Below are positions 13,101 through 24,042 of a stretch of DNA of 64,000 bases, one piece after another. The stretch's first letter is position 1. The number at the start of each line of letters is the position of its first letter. The DNA lies in NCBI GenBank assembly GCA_015956445.1, contig WIUZ02000024.1, forward strand, positions 519,526 through 583,525, in the 5' to 3' direction. The DNA is from Thelephora terrestris. Its lineage: Eukaryota > Basidiomycota > Agaricomycetes > Thelephorales > Thelephoraceae. Position numbers and translations under genes: made by a program. The notes beneath the pieces are model-generated. The model was not told where the DNA came from. It saw only the letters and a program-made list of their open reading frames with translations, and ran no database searches.

Positions 13101-13199
13101 GGCGGGGATTGAGATTATGGGGGTATACATGGGCCCAGAGGTCAGAAGCAACGACCACAAGAGCAAAACCGCGGCTGAGAAGGCAGGGAGAAGTATCAT
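10168..13199 (-). CDS. Single-pass membrane protein with Ser/Pro-rich tail, function unknown
   Basis: A multi-exon gene assembled from the sequence. A hydrophobic N-terminus from 13199 (MILLPAFSAAVLLLWSLLL) looks like a signal peptide. A Ser/Pro-rich ectodomain of about 70 residues follows. After an intron comes a transmembrane helix (SLWALWLMMVSLVLGCVCII, about 12795-12860). A long cytoplasmic tail follows, rich in Pro/Ser/Asp and spread over at least six more exons whose phases join cleanly down to about 11710. Around 11070-11570 is an acidic segment (EPIPALPMGMEMLFDERNPF). The layout resembles fungal cell-surface sensor-like proteins, but I see no Cys-rich WSC domain and recognise no family. 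The exons below 11070 and the stop are approximate. An ATG at 13259 is an alternative start. Confidence 0.5.
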
Positions 13200-13766
13200 C
13201 TTGTCTAGGAAGCAGTAGTGGAAAGAAGGGAATAATGCGAAGAGGAGGTAACCTTCCATCGTTTTATATGATCCTAAGCACAGGGAAAGTTTCAGAGACC
13301 CAAAATTTTCCCTGAGCTGAGCAACTGGGCACTGGAAAGCCTCTGCCAAAATTTGCTTCCGTCTCAGATAGGAGGGACCATGGACACAGAGAGCGCGTCC
13401 CTCGAGCAGGCTGACGTGAGATGCACCAATGTTTCAAGTCCAGTGTCAGGGGCAGCGTCTGACGACCTAGATTGCGGCGAAACTCGAGGCCTATAACACG
13501 CTGACCACAGAGTGAGGACATTCCTTTGGAAATCACCGGTATGAAGGTTTCACGCGAAGTGCTGCTTTTGATGAAAATACATGTAGACAATTGATGCACG
13601 ACCAAACCGCGCATCATTTCCGTTCATCCAACCTGATGTAATGGAAACTTGTTTGCTGGGATATCTCTCAACGGGGAAAATGTGAGGAACCAAGTTCACA
13701 TGAGCAACTGAGGGTCGGGGACCAACACGATCTATGCAATGATAAGGCTTGATAAGTACTTCCGAA
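13200..13766. other. Spacer between membrane-protein gene and F-box gene
   Basis: It carries the promoter of the minus-strand membrane-protein gene and the 3' end of the F-box gene. No further gene is recognised. Confidence 0.35.
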
Positions 13767-15356
13767 CTACAGCGAATCTCTCGGTTTCAAGTAATCCTCG
13801 ATCCGCCATCTGTGGTATAAATCATTCCAAATGCCTTCGGCGGAGGGTGATGGATCCGTTTGTTCAACAGTCTCCAATGGAATTCCGTCTTCCGCCCGTT
13901 GTTTCGCAAGCCTCCGAACGGACCTGAAAGTCACGGGGAGAAACTCCGGCGCAACACACAGACGAACACGCCTGAGCTTCGGGCAACGCTCTTTAGAGGC
14001 TCCGAGGGAGTCGAACCACAGCACCACACGGTCGTCCGGGCATTCCAAGAAAAGATCGTCGAGTCTGGTCAGGCGTGCTAGGAATTTGTCCGCGAACTCT
14101 CTCTCCCATCCTCCAGCATAGGTGGCCACAACTACTTGGGTTGCCTCTTCCCAGCCAAAACCAAAAACGTCCGAGATCGTGGACAGGAGTCCGTCGGAGT
14201 CAGTGCCCTCGCCGAAGAACCCCGTAACCAAGGTGGATGTCCCTGCCGCACTATTTTCCGCCAAAAAACGGAGGCTCAGGCGCTCCCGCTCGATCCTAAA
14301 GAAGGACTGTGATCCCAAAGGTAATGCTGCCAGGTGTCGCAGAATGGTGACGGGGGTACACGAGAAATGCAAATGGCGGAGGTTATTTAAAGCCACGGGA
14401 GCGGGGGCCTGGGGGACAGGAGAGAATCGATAGTCACGAAGGGTGAGTGACTGTAGGGCTTGGTTCTTCCCGAGGAATCTGAGGAACGAATCCATGCCGA
14501 TTTCAGAGCCGGCCCCGGTTGCCTTGAGAGTCAAGGAGGTAATGTTGAGCGAGAAGTCCAAAATCTGGGTCGGAAGGATGTTTTCGAGATACAGGGACTT
14601 GACAGTTGCAATATGTTCGTCAAGGATGGCTTGAGGGATCGACCCGTCACTTCTCGAAAAGCACCGCAACCTGAGCGTTTGGAGCGCGGGGAGCGGATAG
14701 AACAAAAGACCATATTCGGACGAGTTCCTTTCTTCCTCATCCTCGTCATACCCGACCGCTGGGAGGGAGATGTCCAGCGTAGCTATTCTATGACTTTGCT
14801 GAATCAAGTGATAATAGCCCTGTGCTTCTTTTACGTAGTCCGTCCAGGGGTCTCCTTTATCGGGGGGATCAGGATAGATAGACCAGGTGCTGTGGGAAGA
14901 CGCCCCGTCGCTGTTCTCGAGTTCCCCGGATGATGTTCGACTATTGTCGTCTTCATCGGCCACACTACCGTCGCCGTCATTACTGCCTCTGTCGTCGTTT
15001 GCAACACTGCCGTCGTCATCGGCGACGCTAGGCGAAGGGCTGGCATAGTCGGGGTCACTGCCGTCCCACTTGAACGAGACGTGGATCGGTAATGTCTCGC
15101 TCCGTTGCAGACATTCAGCTAAAAATTTCGGAGTGGCCTTCACAACGCAAAAGTCCGTCCAAAACCCGGGCGAAGATACAAGGACCAATCTCCAACGTTT
15201 ACATACGTGGGTAAGTCTCATGACAGAGAACACACGTTTGTTATCGGGTGGCTCGGGTTCGGACTCCGAGTCCCAGGGGAGGCTCAGCTCGCAAATAAGC
15301 GTCAGAATCTCTACTGGGAGGCGGTTGATTGGGAGCTGGTCGTTTCTGCAGGCCAA
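13767..15356 (-). CDS. F-box-like protein, single exon
   Basis: 529 residues in one uninterrupted frame. The N-terminal F-box-like motif spans about residues 8-65 (INRLPVEILTLICELSLPW, LTHVCKRWRLVLVSSPGFW), which normally binds Skp1 in SCF ubiquitin ligases. An acidic low-complexity insert follows at about 115-160, then an irregular leucine-rich part with LRHLHFS and LQSLTLRDY. This is the usual form of the large intronless F-box families that are expanded in Agaricomycetes. The substrate cannot be inferred. Confidence 0.85.
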   Translation of the reverse strand: MACRNDQLPINRLPVEILTLICELSLPWDSESEPEPPDNKRVFSVMRLTHVCKRWRLVLVSSPGFWTDFCVVKATPKFLAECLQRSETLPIHVSFKWDGSDPDYASPSPSVADDDGSVANDDRGSNDGDGSVADEDDNSRTSSGELENSDGASSHSTWSIYPDPPDKGDPWTDYVKEAQGYYHLIQQSHRIATLDISLPAVGYDEDEEERNSSEYGLLFYPLPALQTLRLRCFSRSDGSIPQAILDEHIATVKSLYLENILPTQILDFSLNITSLTLKATGAGSEIGMDSFLRFLGKNQALQSLTLRDYRFSPVPQAPAPVALNNLRHLHFSCTPVTILRHLAALPLGSQSFFRIERERLSLRFLAENSAAGTSTLVTGFFGEGTDSDGLLSTISDVFGFGWEEATQVVVATYAGGWEREFADKFLARLTRLDDLFLECPDDRVVLWFDSLGASKERCPKLRRVRLCVAPEFLPVTFRSVRRLAKQRAEDGIPLETVEQTDPSPSAEGIWNDLYHRWRIEDYLKPRDSL

Positions 15357-16607
15357 TATTGCATAACGCAGGTGATGGAGGGATTCCAGGAGTGAGCAAT
15401 AATCGGAAAGGTCGCCGATTGAAAGGCCGTTACTGAACGACCGTGGGTTTAGTCGGAATGATTTGCGTCAGGGATGAAACGGAATACCTCAGGTTGATGA
15501 GTTTTTGTCCACAAGATACTAGTCGTCCCACGTCACCCATATACACGAGGGAGGTTTAAGTTGACAAAAAATGAATGGTGTGGTCAAATCGGGGGAACAG
15601 TTCCTCAGACACCGAGTGATCCGCTGGGTTGATAAACGTAGGCTCTAGGCCGGAGGGAAGAAACTTGTAAATAATTAGTTCTGGAGGGTGCTTTCTTGCA
15701 GTGAAGAACACACCGAAGCTTAGGCTCTAGCTCAGTCGCGAACGGCAATGCGTCATGAAGCACCGGCCAAGTGATTCCTGCGTGCGACGGTGGTGAACAA
15801 GGGTGAAGAGAGTGCGTGAAAATTGTACATTGGCTACCCAGGCGGTCACGTGCTAAGAAGATGAGGTCTCTCTCACAGGTCATCCAAGATCCTGGCTTGC
15901 ATGGATATGAATTACTTATGGGAATGCCTATCCCGCAACCTAGAAAGTTCGCAAACCCGACGGGTGGGATTATCGGACCCCCATTTCTATACATCAAGAG
16001 ATGGGCCGTGGTGCGGTTTGATTCCCCAGTCCGACTAAAGTCGACTCCTTACATCGTTCCCCAGTTATCTGCACCCAACCTAAGAGGACCTTGTTCTACT
16101 TCCATATTCCAGGCGCGTGCAATTTGGCGACATCCTGCAGTCTACCAACTTGGGGATATGTCATTCCCCCGACGCCCTCGTTGGCGCCACTTCATTCATT
16201 CCGGCACATTACATACACTGAACTGATGGGACTCATACAAACGCCGTGCTACAGCATACGAACGATCGCAGTCGCCTACTTCCTGCACGATCGCGGATGG
16301 CCTTTCGTCCCTGTCCGTGATGACTTTACGACGTAGTCCTTGGTGGGAGGGCGATTGGAGTCCCATTAACAACCGTCCTGACGAACAACTCTTGCCGTTG
16401 CTCTCACGCCCGGTGCCAGCGGCGACTTGGTAATGGGCGCGTCGTGATTTGATGGAAGTACGTATTCTTCGGTCCAAGTCATCATACATCATATCCTAGG
16501 AGACCTAGTCACTCAACCCTCCGAAGCTGATCACTCATAGTCACAGCGCCGTCCCAGCAGTTTATTTAAGCAAACGACCCTCAAATCCCCTTCCCACATC
16601 CCTTTCG
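15357..16607. other. Intergenic region, 1.25 kb
   Basis: The divergent spacer between the F-box and AAA ATPase genes. Frames of about 80-135 codons occur on both strands (for example 15605-15997 minus) but none shows a domain or plausible splicing. A TTTATTTAAG motif at about 16561 could be the AAA gene core promoter. Confidence 0.35.
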
Positions 16608-18222
16608 ATGTCTCTACGCAACTTCCTCGATGGCCACTTCAGTGAGGCCAACCTCAATGAACCGTACCAAATCATCCGGCAGCTGCAAACTCTCTACCCA
16701 AACTCGGTGCATGTCCCCATCGTCGACCAATACTTTCCCATTGGACAGTTCCTGAAAGAGAACAACATCATCGTCAAGGGTCATCGCAGCGAGACCCTTA
16801 CGACCTACGTTTTGACCTTAACGGGATCAGGGACCAATGCGAACCGATCCATCAACTCGAAGGACATCTGCGGGCTCACCTCGTTCTCTTACAAGGGAAC
16901 AGACTTCTTGTTGTACAAGGTCGAGATCGAAGCATCTGGCGGAAACTGCGGACCTCCCGGGAGAAGCAGCACGACATTCTGGAACCTCTTGTACGACAAA
17001 CCCGCAGGGGCGGATCTAATGAACGCAGATGCTGTGGGGAAGAGCCTGGTGAAAGAAGTCTATGATTGGATGCACAGACCTGACGACAACAACATCTGGG
17101 TCTTCGACCGCGGACAGTGGTATCAAGATGAAGAATTGACCAAAGCCGTCGACTCTGCGAGCTGGGATAATCTCGTCCTCGAGAAATCTTTCGTAACAGG
17201 ACTCCAGAGAGACACTTCCACGTTCTTCTCGAGCGAGAAGATTTACAAGTCCCTGGGGATCACCTGGAAACGAGGGATCCTCCTCCTCGGTGATTTTTCC
17301 CCTTTCACATATCTCCTGTGTACTGTTTACTTACGATCCACAGGACCCCCCGGAAACGGCAAGACTGAGTCTCTGAAGGCCCTCATTAAGACCACCCCGC
17401 AGAAGGCGTTGTACGTCAAGTCATTTAACTCCGCCGCCGTAAGTCTATTTTTGTGTGTCGATAACTCCCTATCAATCCAAAACGACAGGGATCCGAATTT
17501 GCTGTTCGCCAAATATTCGAACATGCACGTCAATTCGCCCCGTGTATCCTCATCATTGAGGACATAGACTCGATGGTCACCCAGCACGTGAAATCTTTCT
17601 TCCTCAATGAACTAGATGGTCTCGTGCAGAACCAAGGAGTACTGACCATCGCCACAACCAACCACCCGGAACGTATCGATGACGCGATACTCAACCGTCC
17701 GTCCCGGTTCGATGTCAAGTACGACTTCACCTTGCCAAGCGAGCCCTTGAGGAACCAGTTCGCCTTGAAGTGGATTAAAAAGGCTCGTGAATCGGCGAGC
17801 GAGATTGAGAATTTGTTCGCGCGGAGTGACGATGAAGCCATAGCCGGCGACATCGCGAAGAGGACGGAGGGCTGGTCGTTCGCTTTCCTCAAAGAACTGT
17901 AAGTTGGTGATCTTCGCCCTGCTACGTTGGCTGATAACTGTCACCCCGTTTTCCCACCCTCAGGTTTGTGTCATTCCTCCTCCGATACGCCCACGACAAA
18001 TCCCTCGACGAAACCAAGGTCTTTACACCTGAAGACATTGAAACGATCCTGTTCGATCAGATCTCTAAACTAGCCGTCCAAATTCTCAAACCAGAACCCG
18101 TGAACTCCTTCCAATTCGCACATGCTCCGTGGACTCCCCCGGGGTTCGTGAACCCACCAGGATCTAGAGGAGTTTTTGATGCGGAACAGTGCGGGCCCGT
18201 CCCTGATTTTGTGGAAGTGTAG
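16608..18222 (+). CDS. AAA ATPase (fungal BCS1-like core)
   Basis: About 490 aa over four exons. The N-terminal part of about 220 residues is not recognised. The AAA module follows, with Walker A GPPGNGKT (split by an intron ending in CACAG at about 17342), Walker B CILIIEDIDSM, and sensor and arginine region ATTNHPERIDDAILNRPSRFD (start) in exon 3. Introns fall at about 17290-17342, 17438-17489 and 17900-17963. The family uses ATP to remodel proteins. The core resembles Bcs1-type ATPases, but I see no Bcs1 transmembrane/import N-terminus, so a mitochondrial role is not supported. The C-terminal tail (PWTPPGFVNPPG) is Pro-rich. Confidence 0.85.
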
Positions 18223-18812
18223 GTGTGATAATGCATCTCATATGGTTGCAAGCGGCTTGCTGGGGGAATGCGACCTCTTGTAACACTTAAACACATATAC
18301 ATGTGATCATCAACATGACTGAGTGATAGAACGTGTCAATGGGATGGCACCATAACGGTGCAATTGAATCCAGGCTCAGTCCATCTTCACCCACAACCCA
18401 TCCAGGCTCAGCGTGCGGCTCGCGGGGATGTATTCGGAGTCAAGGACCGGACGCCCTCGGAAGCTGGATCCTCCGTTGGCTTCCGACTGTCTTAACTTCT
18501 GCATTGCAAGTTCATCGCAGGGTTGTAGCTCTTGCATAAAGACCTTGTGAATGTGTCAGGCCGACCTAGACGGTATTGAATGTAGCGCACAGTCTGGGAC
18601 TACTTGGAAGTTTTTTCAGATTCCAAAGAATTCTGATTTGTTACCATGGTGTAAGATGTATCCTGAGTCGGGGTAGTGTGTAGTGTAGCGCACATACATA
18701 GTACGATGGTCGTCGCAGTACCAATACCGTGGCAAGTAGTCATTTCTCAGCTCTTCAGCTTCAGTGTTCAGCTTCCTTAAATTTCACCCAATACCCATTC
18801 TAAACGAAGGTC
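18223..18812. other. Convergent spacer (AAA ATPase / P450)
   Basis: Nothing recognisable beyond presumed 3' ends of the two flanking genes. Confidence 0.35.
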
Positions 18813-21282
18813 TCATAACTGACAGGTTACAACTGGGTTCGATTGCTCACCTTCGCATAAATCGTTAAGTGAGAACGGATCCACACTTTCTCCTCCCTCT
18901 TGCGCAAGTTGTCGCTCTTCGCCCACTCAGATGGTGGAAGAGACTGAGGGGAAGCCTCAGGGTCCCAAACGATATCTTCGAAGGCTTGAAGAAGGCGAAT
19001 CACCATGAACGACATCTCGTTGTACGCGAACTGGCAGCCCGGGTTTTAGTAACCTATCCGCACCATAATAAGATTAATCGTACCTGCTGACCGAGGCAGA
19101 TCCTAGGCCCTGCGTTGAACGGAAGGAAGATAAATGGGTTTGGAACGAGGTACTTCTTCATCCGCTCATCCAAAAAGCGGTCGGGATCGAATTCCAAGGC
19201 TATTCGGTGCATCTTTAGCTCCCTCTTTCAGGTGAAATACATGACAGTTACCGTCCGGCCCCCATAAGTCTGTTCTACGATGCATGGTGAACACAGAGTA
19301 AATCACCCTTGAACCGGCCGGAATAAAGAAAGGTTGACCACCGTTCGGTGCGGGCCAAGTTACGTCTTGGGTTGCGTATCTGAAGTTGAACGGCCTATGA
19401 AAGTTCGGGTGTCAGGGGGCTAGCGGGGGATAATGGAAAGCAATTACACAGCAGGGAACAATCTAAGTGTTTCTGTGGGAGATTTTGTCAAACACAAGGT
19501 CCTCAATATGCATTTCTCTGTCGGGGCGTACCATTTATTGTCGCGCGAAGGTATTTTAGCTCTCTGAGGTCTTCGTGAGTGGGACGGGCGCTAGGACCGA
19601 CGCGATCGAGGATCTCTTGTCTTAGCCTTTTCAGCACTTGAGGTTTTTGGGAGAGCATGTATAACATGAATGTGAGCGTTGACGCTGTCTAAGAGAAGAT
19701 AGTTAATCAGTAAGACTTCAAGTTGTGGGACGGCTGGGACCCTACAGTATCCCTTCCGGCGATCATGATGTTAAACATCTCGTCGCGGATTATCTTATGA
19801 TCTGCGGGATGTAAAGCTCCAGGAAAGAAAATGATGCAGAATTGGGGCTCACCGTCCGTCAGGTTTACCAGGTGGCTTAGTAGTGTCTCCCCCTCAAGGT
19901 CATCACCCGCAGCACCCGCTTTCTTCTCCCCCTTCTTCTTTAGAGCGTGCTCAATAATAGGATTTAGAACTTTTTCAATAACGGCCATCGGTTCAACCAT
20001 TTTGTCATTCCAAAATTCCACGAGTCCCCAAGCTTCATTCAACCGACTGCGCCTGGCGACCACGGATTGTGCAGTCAGGAAGGCGTCAGCGAATTTGTTT
20101 GCAGGGTGATTTCTCGAGGTTTGTATAGGAGCGGAGGGGGGATAGTTTAGCCCTGCTGAGAGCGAACGAATGTCCCTAGGAAACAAAGTCATGAGCATTT
20201 GACGCAAGGTGGTGCGTGACACCCCGAACGCAGGGACAAACATTCCAAAGAGAAATTCAGAAGCGGAATCAAGCGTGAACCTAGAGACAACGTCCTAGAA
20301 GACTTTCAGAAATGAACTCATGCGACTAGCGAGCATTTTTACCTGGAAATCGACGGCGTAACCTTGGCTCATCCTTTCCTTGACTTGCTTGATCGCGTCT
20401 GCTGCGTGACGGTCGAAAATATCAAAGTGAGTGATACGTTCCTTCGAGAAGAATGGTCTGGTCATTCCACGGTGGAACCTGTATCATCGATAAGTGATCC
20501 AGTGCACTTGTTATGATCATGGGCACAGGTAATTGCCTCCACATTGCGCCATCTGAATTGAACACCCCGACTCCCAACAATGGGTTCAATACCCTCCTCA
20601 TCACTTCGCCTAGGGATGGTCTGCCTGGGCATCTTCATCGTGGGACAGAGGACCAAACACGAACCTTTCTCATAGTCATCAAAGCCTGTCGCAAGGATAA
20701 GCTACTCAGTCCAAGTCAACAAAGACGCGCTGAACCGGTGCGATTGCACAGACTTTAATGTGCTCCGGTTCTGCTGTGAAGATCTGTACGGGCGCGACGG
20801 TTAAAACTGCAAGTGGTTCTCGTAATGAACGGAAAGACGGACACGGTTGCCAAACAGAATTCTGAGATTGAAGGTATGGCCGAACTTTGCAACCAGGTCG
20901 CCAATGGGATCACCTTGAGAATGCGATAAGTATGAGTGATAGAAGGATACGTTGGCACACTACCAAGATATATTCTCTCCTCCTTACTCAAGCCCATTAT
21001 AATCTTGTGGATTGCGCCCGGAACCCAGGTGGGATTATGCGATGGTAGAACTGCGCCAGCTCTTCTTGCCTTGACATGGATGATCAAGTCACTCCAGAAG
21101 ACCCGTATGCTGAATGCGGTGAGAGGGCTGAGGAGACAGGTCACGAAAGTGACCCATGTCGGCAAGTTGTGAACCTCGTAAGGGCGCAGAACGAATCTAT
21201 CAACGATTCCAAGCGTCAAAGGAAGGAGTGAAGCCTGCGAGATCGTTGTGGCGAGCACCGAGATCCCGGGAGGTACGCGCAT
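18813..21282 (-). CDS. Cytochrome P450, CYP63-like
   Basis: A haem-thiolate monooxygenase, ER-anchored. The N-terminus from 21282 has hydrophobic segments and the start [20 protein letters not shown] typical of basidiomycete CYP63-type enzymes. Further exons give the I-helix region [10 protein letters not shown] (A/G-G-x-D-T oxygen-activation motif), the region [35 protein letters not shown] and the haem loop [15 protein letters not shown] with the axial Cys. Many short introns are present. The last coding bases are uncertain; the simplest model ends YAKL at 18813. CYP63 enzymes are linked to alkane and xenobiotic oxidation in white-rot fungi, but the substrate here cannot be inferred. Confidence 0.88.
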
Positions 21283-21543
21283 GACGGAGTACTCTCTGAC
21301 CGAGTTAGCGAGGGAAAGTAGCAGTCAAGTGGCCGCCCTTGATTGACTTGACTCATTTATATACGCGTGGGTTGCTGCGCTTGGCTTCCGCGTCGATCCG
21401 GCCGGGATCACCTCCGGTCAGTCTCATCAGCATTTCTGACTTTGTCATGAATCACGATCATGTGAAAAGGTGGAGCTACTGCTTTCAACAAAATCAACGA
21501 TGATGACGTCGATGCCACTGTCTGTTACTTATCTCTTTCCCTC

Positions 21544-23703
21544 ATGCCAGCGACGCTCCGCAACATCTTTCGAGTCGCATTGCGAGGAGAAGCTCTCCTC
21601 ACCAATCCCCATTTCAACAAAGGGACCGCCTTTTCTTTGGAGGAACGCCGCGATTTCTGTCTCGGCGGCAGGCTGCCCTCCAAAGTTGCCACCCTAGACG
21701 AACAATGCCAAAGAGCCTACGATCAACTGAACAGTCAAGAGAGCCCCCTTCACAAAAATGGCTTCCTCCAAAGCCTCAAAGACCAGAACCGTGTTCTATA
21801 TTTCGCACTACTGAGCAAGCACCTGAGGGAATTGATCCCCATCATCTACACGCCCACGGAGGTGCGACTCTTCGCTGAAGGTTTCCATCGGTTCTGAGTG
21901 TCATTTAGGCTGACGCGATTGCCAATTACTCCCATCTGTTTCGCCGGAGTGAAGGAATGTACCTTACGTTCCCCAACCAAGATTCCATGGAAGAGGACTT
22001 CTTGGAACAAACGCGGGGAAGGGAAATTGACCTTGTCGTATGCTCCGACGCTGAGGCGATTCTAGGCATTGGGGATCAGGGTGTCGGTGTGAGTGGACGC
22101 GGACCTTGATCTCAATCGTTTTCCTTGAAAATTCTTACAATCTGTAGGGCATCGGTGTGCGCAAGCCCCCAAATGTTGTGGGCAGTGTTCCCAGTAGCTG
22201 ACTTGACTGAGATTTATAGATATCCTCCGCCAAGTCATCTATCTACACGTAAGCTCGTTCGACTCCTACGCCTCTCGCTGTTCTTATATCTACCAGATTA
22301 TTGGCGGGAGTGAACCCTGCTCGATCCTTGGCGGTCACACTGGATGTTGGTACGGACAACGACAGTCTCTTGAACGACGAATTATACGTTGTGAGCCTTC
22401 CCTCTCCTCTAGCCTTCTGAATCCCACACCAAATTCCGTTGGTAGGGTTGGTCCAATAAACGCATCCGCGGAGAAGAGTACGACGCTTTTGTTGATAAGT
22501 GAGTCGGGAGATTCAGGTGGACTGCGCAGCGTGACAACACTTCGATACAGGTTTGTGCAGCTCGTTAGGAAGTACCATCCACACAGTTTATTGCATTTTG
22601 AAGACTTCGGAACCGCCAACGCCTACAGGTTACTGGAAAAGTACAGAAATGAACATGCAGTGTTCAATGACGACATGTGAGTGTGCTTAAGTCCCCGCCG
22701 CAGTAACTTCGACACCGCTTACAAAATCAAAGTCAAGGCACAGGAGCAGTTACTCTTGCGGCCGTCATGGCCGCCATTGGAGTAACTAAGACCAAACTTT
22801 CGGACCAGAGATTCATCATCTACGGTGCAGGCTCTGCCGGGCTCGGTGTAGCACGTCAGATCCGGGATGCAATGGTCTTGATTGATGGTTTTCCCGTCGG
22901 AGAAGCAAACAAGCGGTTTTGGATGATCGATCGATACGGTGTCATCAAGGAGTCGTTAGGACCCTCAAAAATTCGCCCTGAACTCGAGGAGTTTACGCGT
23001 CCAGACGATGAATGGGTCAATGTCCAGAATTCTGACAATCAAGTTGGTTTATTAGATGCGGTGAGACAGGTGAAGCCCACAGTGTTGATTGGGTGTTCGA
23101 CCCACAATGGTGCCTTCACGGAGGACGTGATCAAGGAGATGGCCAAAGGAACAGAGCGGCCGATAATCTTTCCACTATCAAACCCGAGTCGACTAGTAGA
23201 AGTGGACCCGAAGGATGCGAACGACTGGACAAACGGCAAAGCTTTATTGGCCACCGGAAGCCCATTCCCGCCGTGCAAGATGCCGAACGGGAAAAACTAC
23301 GTTATTGCGGAGTGTAACAGTGAGAAATCCAGATATACTATTATCTATGCGGGATTTTAACTCTAGTACGACCGCAGACGCTTTGATTTACCCTGGTATT
23401 GGGTTTGGGGCGGTTGTCTCCAAAAGCAAGACCTTGACCGATTCGATGATCATCGCCGCCACTCGCCGTCTCGCGTCCCTCTCTCCGGCCCTGAAAGACC
23501 CAGATGACGGACTCTTACCGGACTTCGGCGACTCTCCAGGAGTTAACTTAGAAGTTGCGATCGCCGTAGCTGAACAAGCCGTGGAGGAAGGACGGGCGGG
23601 GATCCAGTGTCAGAAAGAAGACGTGCGGAGGCTTGTGACTGATGCTCAGTGGAAACCGCTATACGCGGAATATGTGTACGATGCGAATGGAGAGAAGGAG
23701 TAG
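21544..23703 (+). CDS. NAD(P)-dependent malic enzyme (oxaloacetate-decarboxylating)
   Basis: Converts malate to pyruvate and CO2 with NAD(P) reduction. Exons give the N-terminal domain (LTNPHFNKGTAF, LIPIIYTPTE), GIGDQGVGGIGISSAK, LAGVNPARSLAVTLDVGT, HFEDFGTANAYRLLEKY, then the nucleotide-binding domain with FNDD, QGTGAVTLAAVMAAIG, YGAGSAGLGVARQI and LSNPSR. The C-terminal part ALIYPGIGFGAVVSKSK precedes the stop at 23703. Catalytic Tyr (IIYTPTE) and metal ligands (EDFG, FNDD) are present. The gene is cut by about seven introns. No clear mitochondrial presequence is visible from ATG 21544, so a cytosolic or an upstream-exon form is possible. Confidence 0.93.
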
Positions 23704-23830
23704 GCCCCAAGTAGGCCCTGTACTTATAGTTCGATCACGGATAAGGTTATTCCAGTTCAGCAATGCCTAGACAAATCTGAATAAAGGGGCGGCTTGCTGC
23801 TGATCTGCTTAAAGTCAGAGTTTACATCAC

Positions 23831-23916
23831 AGCGACGTGGCGCAATGGATAGCGTGCCGGGCTCATAGGCACTCACCTCTACCCGGAGGTTCCTCGATCG
23901 AGACGAGGCGTCGCTA
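23831..23916 (+). tRNA. Initiator tRNA-Met (CAT) with 13-nt intron
   Basis: The acceptor stem AGCGACG/CGTCGCT is perfect and is followed by A73. The D arm is GCGC-AATGGATA-GCGT. The anticodon stem is CCGGG/CCCGG with loop CTCATA|A, giving anticodon CAT. A 13-nt intron occupies 23868-23880, after position 37, the standard eukaryotic site. The T arm is CCTCG-ATCGAGA-CGAGG. The A1:U72 pair, three G:C pairs in the anticodon stem and A54/A60 in the T loop instead of T54 and pyrimidine 60 are the known hallmarks of eukaryotic initiator tRNA, so this is tRNAi rather than elongator. A T6 pol III terminator follows at 23917. Confidence 0.93.
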
Positions 23917-24042
23917 TTTTTTCCCCCCGCAATTGGTCATCTTAGTAAACGTCTTTACGTAAGTGGTTGGAACGATGAGATTGTGACCTCATGCATCCGT
24001 TCGATGACCAAGGTAGCTTCCCACCCCCCTACGCCTTCAACC

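Noticed and set aside
15605-15997. 130-codon minus frame between F-box and AAA genes
   Set aside because: No domain, no splice support and irregular composition.
23831-23916. Elongator tRNA-Met
   Set aside because: The T loop ATCGAGA with A54 and A60, and the A1:U72 pair, are initiator features.
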